Shown piece by piece: positions 22,432 through 29,349 of a stretch of DNA of 32,908 bases. The DNA comes from JACCTH01 sp050741915 (lineage in GTDB: Bacteria > Actinomycetota > Acidimicrobiia > Spongiisociales > ZC4RG35). Below the pieces are notes generated by a model, which worked only from the letters and a program-made list of their open reading frames with translations, had not been told where the DNA came from and searched no databases. The stretch lies in NCBI GenBank assembly GCA_050741915.1, contig JBOGEX010000096.1:1-32908 (forward strand), written 5' to 3'. Every line of letters starts with the position of its first letter. The stretch's first letter is position 1. A program made the translations under genes and the position numbers.

Positions 22432-23422
22432 GGACATGGAGAGGCTGGTCGCCGGCCTCGGCGACCAGTTGCGTTGGTCGGCCGGTATCGACATTCCCGA
22501 CATTGCCGAGAGCGCCCTGCATCTAGTCGTCGGTATGGGCGGCTCTGGAATCTCCGGTGACATTGCGGCGGCGCTGGCCACCGGGCTGGTGCAGGTCCAC
22601 AAGGGTTACGGGCTACCGGCCTGGGCCAAAAGCAACCCACCGGCGCTCATCGCCATCTCCTACTCGGGGAACACCGAAGAAACCCTCAGCGCAGCCGAAG
22701 AGGCCGAGGAGAGCGGAATCTCGATCTGCGCCATCACGAGCGGTGGGCGTCTGGCCGAGATGGCCACGGCCAATGGATGGCCGCTGGTTGTGGTGCCAGG
22801 GGGACTGCAACCCAGAGCCGCCCTCGGCTACATGCTGGGGAGCGTGCTGCGGTTGCTGGAATCAAGCGGTGCTGTCTCCCTCGCTCCCTCGGATCTGGTC
22901 CGAACCGCCGATCTGGTCGATTCGCTGGCTGGTCCGGGAGGAATGGGCTGGGCTTTGGCGGCCGACCTGGCGGCAGGCCTCCGGGGTCGGGCGGTGATTG
23001 TCTACGGAGCGAGCGGGCTGACCGCCCCCGCCGCCGTCCGGTGGAAGACGCAGATCAACGAGAACGGCAAGTGGCCGGCCTGGGTGGGCCTATTCCCCGA
23101 GGTCGACCACAACGAGATCGTGTCCTGGGCGTCTCTATCTGAAATGACCCAGGAGCACATCGGGATCGTGACGCTGCGGGATGATTCGGAGTCGGCCCGG
23201 ATGGCGGCCCGCTTTGATCACACTGCCCGGCTCACATCGGAATCTGTGCCCTGGGTGGGCGAGGTGTGGTCCCAGGGGGTGAGCCTGCTCGAGCGAATGA
23301 TGAGCCTGTGCGCCATGGGAGACTTGGTCTCGATCGAAATCGCACGGGCGGCCGGCGTCGACCCGCTGCCGGTGGAAACCATCGAGAGACTCAAGAGCCT
23401 TCTGTCCGAGGAGAGTGGATGA
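22421..23422 (+). CDS. Bifunctional phosphoglucose/phosphomannose isomerase (SIS-domain type)
   Basis: Two SIS domains are present. The first has GMGGSGISGDI and SYSGNTEETLSA, which bind the sugar phosphate. The second carries INENGKWPAWVGLFPEVDHNEIVSW, given here as INENGKWPAW and FPEVDHNEIV; this is the catalytic segment of the archaeal-type PGI/PMI family with its Glu and His. The 333-residue length fits. The enzyme would link fructose-6-phosphate to glucose-6- and mannose-6-phosphate, feeding the mutase encoded upstream. This could explain the lack of a classical manA in the block. ATG 22421 overlaps the Trm112-like gene, and the stop overlaps ahcY (ATGA). M. tuberculosis Rv3256c is the syntenic SIS-domain protein. 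Confidence 0.9.
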   Translation: MAVEDMERLVAGLGDQLRWSAGIDIPDIAESALHLVVGMGGSGISGDIAAALATGLVQVHKGYGLPAWAKSNPPALIAISYSGNTEETLSAAEEAEESGISICAITSGGRLAEMATANGWPLVVVPGGLQPRAALGYMLGSVLRLLESSGAVSLAPSDLVRTADLVDSLAGPGGMGWALAADLAAGLRGRAVIVYGASGLTAPAAVRWKTQINENGKWPAWVGLFPEVDHNEIVSWASLSEMTQEHIGIVTLRDDSESARMAARFDHTARLTSESVPWVGEVWSQGVSLLERMMSLCAMGDLVSIEIARAAGVDPLPVETIERLKSLLSEESG

Positions 23423-24666
23423 ATTACGACGTAGCCGACCTCGACCTCGCCCCGGACGGCACCCGCCGAATCGCGTGGGCGGGGCGGCGAATGCCGGTCC
23501 TGAAGTCGATCGAGGCCCGCTTCGAAAAGGAGAAGCCGCTGGCGGGCCGCCATGTCGCCGCCTGCCTCCATGTCACTGCCGAAACGGCCAACCTCATGAC
23601 CGCCCTCAGAGCCGGGGGCGCCGAGGTCTCGCTGTGTGCATCCAACCCGCTCTCGACTCAAGACGATGTGGCAGCCGCTCTCGTGTCCGACGGCATTCCG
23701 GTCTTCGCGGTCCGAGGGGAGGACGACGACCGTTATTACGGCCACCTCGATGCGGTGCTCGACCTCAAGCCCGACATAACCATGGACGACGGGGCTGATC
23801 TGGCGACATTGCTACACACCCGCCGGACCGATCTCGAACCAGTCGGATCGACCGAGGAGACCACCACGGGCGTCATCCGCTTGAGGGCAATGGAGGCGGA
23901 AGGCACCCTTCGACTCCCGGTGGTGGCGGTCAACGACTCGGCCACCAAGCACCTTTTCGACAATCGCTACGGGACCGGTCAATCCGCCATCGACGGCATC
24001 ATTCGCGCCACCAACATGCTGCTGGCGGGCTCGACAATCGGGGTGATCGGGTACGGCAACTGCGGGCGCGGAGTGGCGACGAGGGCGGCCGGGATGGGGG
24101 CGAAGGTGGCGGTGGTCGAGGTCGATCCGGTGCGGGCGTTGTCAGCGGCGATGGATGGTCACCAGGTGGTGACGGCCGACGAGGCCGCTCGCCGGAGCGA
24201 CGTGCTCATCACAGTCACGGGAAACAAACACGTTCTCCGCCGCCAGCATTTCGACCTGATGAAGGACGGTGCCATCGTCGCCAACGCCGGCCATTTCGAC
24301 GTCGAGATCGATCTCGAGGTGCTGGGGGAGATGGCCCGGGACCGTCGTCCCGTGCGGCGCAATCTCGAGGAGTACGAGATGGCGGACGGGCGCCGGATCT
24401 TGGTGATCGCTGAGGGCCGCCTGGTCAACCTGAGCGCCGCCGAAGGCCACCCCGCCGACGTCATGGATATGTCGTTTTCGAACCAAGCGCTCGCCGCTGA
24501 GTGGCTGGCCGAACGGGCCGGAACCCTCCGGCCGGGAATCTACACACTCCCTACCGAGCTCGACTGGGAGGTAGCCAGGCTCAAGCTCGCCTCCATGGGA
24601 GCCGGGTTGGAAGAGCTCACCGACGAACAACGGGGCTACTTGTCTGGCTGGCGCGAAGGCACGTAA
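23419..24666 (+). CDS. ahcY: Adenosylhomocysteinase (S-adenosylhomocysteine hydrolase)
   Basis: The enzyme hydrolyses S-adenosylhomocysteine to adenosine and homocysteine with tightly bound NAD+, relieving product inhibition of methyltransferases. Substrate-domain motifs are ACLHVTAETANLM, CASNPLSTQDDVAAAL and EETTTGVIRL. The segment AVNDSATKHLFDNRYGTGQS carries the catalytic Asp and Lys region, and GVIGYGNCGRGVATRAAG is the NAD-binding loop. At 415 residues it is clearly shorter than the roughly 490-residue mycobacterial form and lacks the insert of that type, resembling archaeal and thermophile enzymes. ATG 23419 is chosen because GAGGAG lies just upstream and homology begins there; the open frame back to 23266 lies inside the isomerase gene. 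Copy B of the dispersed repeat starts directly after the stop. Confidence 0.93.
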   Translation: MNYDVADLDLAPDGTRRIAWAGRRMPVLKSIEARFEKEKPLAGRHVAACLHVTAETANLMTALRAGGAEVSLCASNPLSTQDDVAAALVSDGIPVFAVRGEDDDRYYGHLDAVLDLKPDITMDDGADLATLLHTRRTDLEPVGSTEETTTGVIRLRAMEAEGTLRLPVVAVNDSATKHLFDNRYGTGQSAIDGIIRATNMLLAGSTIGVIGYGNCGRGVATRAAGMGAKVAVVEVDPVRALSAAMDGHQVVTADEAARRSDVLITVTGNKHVLRRQHFDLMKDGAIVANAGHFDVEIDLEVLGEMARDRRPVRRNLEEYEMADGRRILVIAEGRLVNLSAAEGHPADVMDMSFSNQALAAEWLAERAGTLRPGIYTLPTELDWEVARLKLASMGAGLEELTDEQRGYLSGWREGT

Positions 24667-24717
24667 GCGAACCCAGGGTTGTAGACGCCGTCCTACAACG
24701 TCTACAGCCCAGAGAAC
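24667..24717 (+). repeat. Dispersed 51-base intergenic repeat, copy B (strong hairpin)
   Basis: Directly after the ahcY stop: GCGAACCCAGGGTT, a 26-base centre, then GCCCAGAGAAC. As RNA, GGGUUGUAGACG (24676-24687) pairs with CGUCUACAGCCC (24699-24710) over 12 positions including one U-G wobble, with an 11-base loop. Flanks and spacing match copies at 1206-1256 (minus) and 30477-30527. No U-tract follows, so it is not a classic terminator. Confidence 0.85.
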
Positions 24718-24761
24718 GGTGACCAGCCAAGAATGTCCCAGGTGCCCGGCACCATCGAGTC

Positions 24762-25322
24762 ATGTTTTGCCTCGGTTGCGGTCGCCTCGGAGGAGATCTC
24801 TGCGACCTCTGTCGCGCCCACCTGACCCCCGCTCCCGATCGGTTGCTCGATGACGGTCTCCTGGTGAGATCGGCCTTTCGTCACGAAGGGCCGGCCCGCG
24901 ACCTCGTCCATCATTACAAGTACCGCGGGAGCGATCGAGCCGGATGGATGTTGGCGAGGGCCCTCGCTCCGCTGATTCCCGAAGAAACCACGATTGTCCC
25001 TGTGCCACGGTCCTCGTGGCGACACTTGCGATATGGGATCGACCCAGCTCCCGACCTCGCCCGCCGAATCGGGATCCTCACCGGCTGTGTGGTCGTATTC
25101 GCCTTGGCTGCGCCGGCGCTCGCCCATCGCCAGGCCGGGCGCAAGCGTTCGGACCGCCAGCCTGCGGTCCTGAGAGTTAGCTCCCGACCGCGGTCCGCAG
25201 CGGTCGTTCTGGTCGACGACGTCCTCACCACCGGGCGCACTCTCAGCTCGGCCCGAGCCGTCCTCCGATCTAGCGGGATACGAGTCGATAGCGCCATTAC
25301 CGCCACTGCCCGCGGTGACTAG
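24762..25322 (+). CDS. ComF family phosphoribosyltransferase-like protein
   Basis: The N-terminus has two CxxC pairs, CLGC and CDLC (Cys3/6/14/17), a small zinc finger typical of ComF. The rest is a type I phosphoribosyltransferase fold, with FRHEGPARDLVHHYKYRG, VPVPRS, the double-basic RQAGRKRSDR segment and the PRPP motif VVLVDDVLTTGRTL. ComF proteins contribute to DNA uptake in naturally competent bacteria, but most actinobacterial members have unknown roles. The 186-residue length is slightly short. ATG 24762 starts at the finger. The gap from ahcY holds repeat copy B, then GGTGCCCGGCACC, a short palindrome at about 24739-24753. It is followed 36 bases later by hpf, matching the comF-hpf-secA order of other actinobacteria. 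Confidence 0.88.
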   Translation: MFCLGCGRLGGDLCDLCRAHLTPAPDRLLDDGLLVRSAFRHEGPARDLVHHYKYRGSDRAGWMLARALAPLIPEETTIVPVPRSSWRHLRYGIDPAPDLARRIGILTGCVVVFALAAPALAHRQAGRKRSDRQPAVLRVSSRPRSAAVVLVDDVLTTGRTLSSARAVLRSSGIRVDSAITATARGD

Positions 25323-25357
25323 CCTTTTTTTGGAGCCCGGCGTCGGAGAGGGGAGAC

Positions 25358-25894
25358 ATGGAAGTCCGTATCCACACCAGAGGCACCACCATCGATGACC
25401 GTGTAAGGGCGCTGGCCACCGACAAGCTCGGACACGCAGCCAAGGTCTTCGAAGACCAGGTCGGTGACCTCGATGTCGAGTTCTCCGAGGCCCACAACCC
25501 GCGGGTGGCTGCCGAGAAGTACCGAATGGAGGTGACCACCAAGGCGGCCGGGCGCTCGATCCGGGTGGTGAGCTCGGCTCCCTCGGCCGAGGCCGCCGTC
25601 GACCAGGGAGTCGATCGTTTCAACCTGCAGCTAAAGCGCCTCAAGGAGAAACTGATAGGAAAGCACCGCAAACCGGCCCCCAAAGAGCTACCGGAACCGT
25701 CGGAAATTGAGAGCTCGAACGAGATTGTTCGTATCAAGCAATTCATTATGAAGCCGATGACCGTAGAGGAAGCTGTCTTGCAGATGGAGTTACTCGGTCA
25801 TGACTTCTTTTTCTTTCATAACGACGAATCGCAGCGCCAGAGCGTCCTTTACCGTCGTCGCGACGGGCAGCTCGGGTTGATCGAGCCGGCGTGA
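25358..25894 (+). CDS. hpf: Ribosome hibernation-promoting factor, long form
   Basis: The N-terminal domain (about residues 1-100) is the S30AE/YfiA fold that occupies the mRNA and tRNA channel of idle ribosomes: MEVRIHTRGTTIDDRVRALATDK and VSSAPSAEAAVDQGVDRFNLQLKRLKEKL, given here as VRALATDK and RFNLQLKRLKEKL. A linker follows. The C-terminal dimerisation domain (KPMTVEEAVLQMELLGHDFFFFHN) carries MTVEEAVLQMELLGHDFF and lets long-form proteins pair two 70S ribosomes into 100S particles. The 178-residue length is a little below many long forms but both domains are present. GAGAGGGGAG precedes the ATG. The stop overlaps the GTG of the response regulator. Confidence 0.93.
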   Translation: MEVRIHTRGTTIDDRVRALATDKLGHAAKVFEDQVGDLDVEFSEAHNPRVAAEKYRMEVTTKAAGRSIRVVSSAPSAEAAVDQGVDRFNLQLKRLKEKLIGKHRKPAPKELPEPSEIESSNEIVRIKQFIMKPMTVEEAVLQMELLGHDFFFFHNDESQRQSVLYRRRDGQLGLIEPA

Positions 25895-26547
25895 AGAATC
25901 CCACCGTTCTCGTCGTCGACGACGCCCCCATTTTCCAGGCCGGGCTGGCTGCCGCCCTAAAGGGTGAGGGTTTCGATGTGGTCGGCATCGCCTCTGATGC
26001 GTTGACCGCTATCTCCGAGGCACGCCGCCAGCGCCCGACCCTGGTGGTGCTGGATGTGTTGATGCCTGGGATCTCGGGTCTCGATGTCGTCGACAAGATC
26101 ACGAACGCCTCTCCGGAGACCAAGGTGGTGCTCCTGACCTCGAGCGACTCCGAGGAGGATCTGCTCACTGCGATCAAGGCCGGTGCTTCGGGGTACATCG
26201 TGAAGGACACCCCATTCCCCAAGCTGGTGTCCGCCATGCGCGACGTTGTCAGTGGGGGAGCAGTGGTGTCGCCAGCGCTGGCCGCCCGCCTTTTCGAGGT
26301 AGTCGCCCATCTGCTCAGAAATCGCGATCTCAACTCAACCCGCCGCCCATCCCTGACCGGTCGCGAGGTCGAGATTCTGCAATGGATCGCCGACGGCCGC
26401 ACTTCCCGTGAGATCGGAGAGCAGCTCTACATCTCCGAGAACACGGTCAAGAACCATGTCCGCAATATCCTGGACAAGCTGGGCATGCAGTCCCGCCACG
26501 AAGCGGTCCGCTATGCCGAGCACGCCGGTCTCTTGAATCGCCGCTAG
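25891..26547 (+). CDS. Orphan NarL/LuxR-family response regulator
   Basis: The receiver domain has the acidic pair VVDDA (Asp10, Asp11), the phospho-acceptor in VLDVLMPGISG (Asp55), Thr/Ser in LLTSSDSEED and Lys in GYIVKDTPFP. The C-terminal helix-turn-helix of the LuxR type is SLTGREVEILQWIADGRTSREIGEQLYIS with NTVKNHVRNILDKLGM. No histidine kinase is nearby. The GTG at 25891 overlaps the hpf stop (GTGA), so regulator and hibernation factor are translated in tandem. This suggests linked responses to growth arrest or stress, which is inference. The target genes are unknown. The 218-residue length is typical. Confidence 0.92.
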   Translation: MKNPTVLVVDDAPIFQAGLAAALKGEGFDVVGIASDALTAISEARRQRPTLVVLDVLMPGISGLDVVDKITNASPETKVVLLTSSDSEEDLLTAIKAGASGYIVKDTPFPKLVSAMRDVVSGGAVVSPALAARLFEVVAHLLRNRDLNSTRRPSLTGREVEILQWIADGRTSREIGEQLYISENTVKNHVRNILDKLGMQSRHEAVRYAEHAGLLNRR

Positions 26548-26596
26548 GCGCACCTCGCGGCCACACGGCCGGATTCTCAAAGACCCGGGCTACCGA

Positions 26597-26602
26597 TAGC
26601 AT
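26597..26602 (+). promoter_or_regulatory. Possible -10 element (TAGCAT) of secA
   Basis: TAGCAT fits TANNNT and lies 9 bases before the secA ATG. This predicts a start about 3 bases upstream of the codon and explains the absence of a Shine-Dalgarno sequence. Upstream, GCGGCCACACGGCCG forms a short dyad after the regulator stop. No -35 box is evident. Confidence 0.4.
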
Positions 26603-26611
26603 TTCCAGCCG

Positions 26612-29203
26612 ATGTCAATCTTCGGGAAGCTCTTAAAAGCGGGCGAAGGCAAGACCCTCAGGGAATTCGAGCGGCTAGTCGGAGCAGTCAACGCCGAAGA
26701 ACCCGCTGCCGCTGCCCTCAAGGATATGGATCTGGCGGCTCGTACGGTTGATTTTCGCCGTCGACTCGATGCCGGGGAACCAACAGACGACCTGTTGGTA
26801 GAGGCGTTTGCCACCGTTCGCGAAGCCGCCCAGCGGGTGCTCTCGCAGCGTCATTTCGACGTGCAGGTGGTCGGGGCCATGGCCCTTCATCGGGGAATGG
26901 TGGCGGAGATGAAGACCGGCGAGGGAAAGACCCTCGTTTCGACGATGCCGGCCTACCTCAACGCCCTTGGCGGCAAGGGCGTCCACATCGTCACGGTGAA
27001 CGATTACCTGGCATCGCGCGACGCCGAGTGGATGGGCGCGGTTCATCGTTTTCTCGGGCTGCGGGTAGGTTTGATCCAGTCCGGGATGGAGCCCGGCCAC
27101 CGCCAGCCCGCTTACGCGGCCGATATCACTTACGGCACCAACAATGAGTTCGGCTTCGACTATCTGCGTGACAACATGGCTTTGCGACCGGGAGATCGAA
27201 CCCAGCGGGGGCATTCGTACGCCATCGTCGACGAGGTCGATTCGATTCTCATCGACGAGGCGCGAACACCATTGATCATCAGTGGGCGTCTGGCGGACTC
27301 CGCCAAGTGGTATCGCGACTTCGCCCGCATTGTCCAGCGCCTCCGGCGTGACGACCACTACGAAGTCGATGAAGCCAAGCGACAGGTTCTGACCACTGAG
27401 GAAGGGGTGTCGGTCGTCGAAGGAATACTCGGAGTCGAGAACCTCTACGACCACGCGGCGGTCGACTTTGTACACCACCTCGAGTCGGCGCTCAGAGCCA
27501 AGGAGCTATTCCATCGCGATGTGGAGTATCTGGTCGACCAGGGTGAGGTGAAGATCGTCGACGAATTCACCGGTCGCGTCTTAGAGGGGCGCCGTTACTC
27601 CGAGGGTCTCCACCAGGCGATCGAGGCCAAAGAAGGCGTGAAGATCAAGGAGGAAAACCAGACCCTCGCCACGATCACTCTCCAGAACTACTTCCGCCTC
27701 TACGAGAAGCTCGCCGGAATGACGGGCACAGCGGAGACGGAGGCGGCCGAACTGGCCCAGATCTACGGGCTGGAAGTGCTGGTTATCCCCCCCAACCGCC
27801 CGGTCGCGCGGTCCGATCATCCCGATCTGGTTTACAAGACCGAGGACGCCAAGTTCGACGCCGTGGTCGAAGATGTGGCCGAGCGCCACAACGCCGGTCA
27901 GCCGATCCTCCTCGGCACGGTGTCGATCGAGAAGTCGGAGCGCCTTTCGCGCCTGCTCACCAAGCGGGGCATCAACCACGAGGTGCTCAACGCCAAGCAC
28001 CACGCCCGCGAGGCGGAGATCATCGCCCAGGCGGGCCGCCCGGGCGCGGTGACGGTGGCGACCAACATGGCGGGACGCGGGGTGGACATCATGTTGGGCG
28101 GCAACCCCGAGGGATTGGCCAAGCTGGAGCTAAAGCGCCAGCAAGTCGATCTCTCTCATCCCGATTACGAGACGAAGCTCGTCGACTTGAGTCGTCGATT
28201 CGCCGAGGAGATCGCGCCCGACAAGCAGAAAGTCATCGGGGCCAGCGGTCTCTGCGTGGTTGGCACTGAACGTCACGAGTCGCGCCGAATCGATAACCAG
28301 CTGCGGGGCCGCTCGGGCCGCCAAGGCGATCCCGGCGAATCGCGCTTTTTCCTCTCGCTGGGGGACGACTTGATGAGGCGCTTCTCAGGCGATCGGGTCT
28401 CGTCAGTGATGGATCGCTTGAAGATCCCCGAGGATGTTCCAATCGAAGCCGGCATGGTGACGAAGGCGATCGAGCGAGCGCAGCGCACGGTGGAGGCACA
28501 GAACTTCGACATTCGCAAGAACGTCCTCAAGTACGACGAGGTGATGAATCGCCAGCGCGAGGTCATCTACGACTGGCGGAAGGATCTGCTCGACGCCACC
28601 GCCGACGACCTCGTGGAGGAGTGGGTCGATCTGGTGATCGCAGAAACCGTCGAGTCGGTTATCTCCCCTGAGATCTCGCCGGTCGATTGGGATTGGGAAC
28701 TGCTCAACAAGGAGCTGGGTCAGTTCTTTGCGACCAGCCTCTCCGAGGACGACTTCGGGTCGGTCGAGTCAATTACGGAACGGGCGATCGAAGACGCCCA
28801 CAAGGCTTATGCCGACCGGCTCAGCAAGCTGCCGGCCGAGGCGAGGGCTGAGCTCGAACAACGGGTGGTGCTGTCGGTCATCGACACCAAATGGCGGGAA
28901 CATCTCTCCGAGATGGACTATCTGCGCTCCGGGATCGGCCTGCGGGCGATGGGCCAGCGCGATCCACTCGTCGAGTATCAGCGCGAGGGGTATGTGCTCT
29001 TTAGCGAGCTGGTGGACTCGGTGAAACGAGACACGGTGCGTTATCTCTTCCATGTCCAGTTCGCTGAGGCACCTCGACCGGACTCCCCCAAGCTGGCTCC
29101 GGTGGCCTCAGGTAGCTCGTCCGGTAGGGGTCAAGTCGGGCGCAATGATCCCTGCCCCTGTGGCAGCGGCAAGAAGTACAAGCGCTGCCATGGCGCTAAT
29201 TGA
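26612..29203 (+). CDS. secA: Preprotein translocase ATPase SecA
   Basis: SecA drives unfolded preproteins through SecYEG. The 863-residue protein begins MSIFGKLLKAGEGKTLREFE, typical of SecA1. Walker A is MKTGEGKT (residues 100-107); Walker B is in IVDEVDSILIDEAR (about 206-219). FGFDYLRDNM, FTGRVLEGRRYSEG and GTERHESRRIDNQLRGRSGRQGDPG (here GTERHESRRID and QLRGRSGRQGD) are the helicase motifs. The C-terminus carries the zinc and SecB/ribosome-binding motif NDPCPCGSGKKYKRCHG. It appears complete, with its own probable leaderless promoter. hpf and the regulator lie upstream on the same strand and prfB 146 bases downstream. Confidence 0.97.
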   Translation: MSIFGKLLKAGEGKTLREFERLVGAVNAEEPAAAALKDMDLAARTVDFRRRLDAGEPTDDLLVEAFATVREAAQRVLSQRHFDVQVVGAMALHRGMVAEMKTGEGKTLVSTMPAYLNALGGKGVHIVTVNDYLASRDAEWMGAVHRFLGLRVGLIQSGMEPGHRQPAYAADITYGTNNEFGFDYLRDNMALRPGDRTQRGHSYAIVDEVDSILIDEARTPLIISGRLADSAKWYRDFARIVQRLRRDDHYEVDEAKRQVLTTEEGVSVVEGILGVENLYDHAAVDFVHHLESALRAKELFHRDVEYLVDQGEVKIVDEFTGRVLEGRRYSEGLHQAIEAKEGVKIKEENQTLATITLQNYFRLYEKLAGMTGTAETEAAELAQIYGLEVLVIPPNRPVARSDHPDLVYKTEDAKFDAVVEDVAERHNAGQPILLGTVSIEKSERLSRLLTKRGINHEVLNAKHHAREAEIIAQAGRPGAVTVATNMAGRGVDIMLGGNPEGLAKLELKRQQVDLSHPDYETKLVDLSRRFAEEIAPDKQKVIGASGLCVVGTERHESRRIDNQLRGRSGRQGDPGESRFFLSLGDDLMRRFSGDRVSSVMDRLKIPEDVPIEAGMVTKAIERAQRTVEAQNFDIRKNVLKYDEVMNRQREVIYDWRKDLLDATADDLVEEWVDLVIAETVESVISPEISPVDWDWELLNKELGQFFATSLSEDDFGSVESITERAIEDAHKAYADRLSKLPAEARAELEQRVVLSVIDTKWREHLSEMDYLRSGIGLRAMGQRDPLVEYQREGYVLFSELVDSVKRDTVRYLFHVQFAEAPRPDSPKLAPVASGSSSGRGQVGRNDPCPCGSGKKYKRCHGAN

Positions 29204-29349
29204 GATTGGCACCATGGTGTTTGCACATGAGGTCCGGGTTCTCGATCAGCCGGAGGTACCGACCCGAGAGGCAGTTACACCGATTCCCCAACGCCAGCTC
29301 GCTAGCCGACAGAGAATCCCGCCTCGGCGGGCTGTACCATGAGGGCATC
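29204..29349 (+). other. secA-prfB intergenic region, no gene seen
   Basis: It contains the 10-base palindrome CACCATGGTG near 29212, a CCCGCCTCGGCGGG dyad at 29318-29331 (usable stem 5 pairs) and a TANNNT hexamer (TACCAT, 29335-29340) 9 bases before the prfB ATG. No U-tract terminator for secA is seen. The TACCAT spacing equals that upstream of secA and of the zinc-ribbon gene, so it may be the prfB -10 element; GAGGG at 29341-29345 could also act as a ribosome-binding site. Confidence 0.4.

Noticed and set aside
23266..23418. N-terminal extension of adenosylhomocysteinase
   Set aside because: The segment lies in the isomerase coding region; ATG 23419 has a good ribosome site and begins the conserved protein.
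25301..25331. Intrinsic terminator after comF (CACTG-CCCG-CGGTG hairpin followed by T7 at 25325-25331)
   Set aside because: The stem is only 5 pairs with one wobble and is 7 bases from the T-run, and the hairpin lies in the comF coding end; too weak to annotate.
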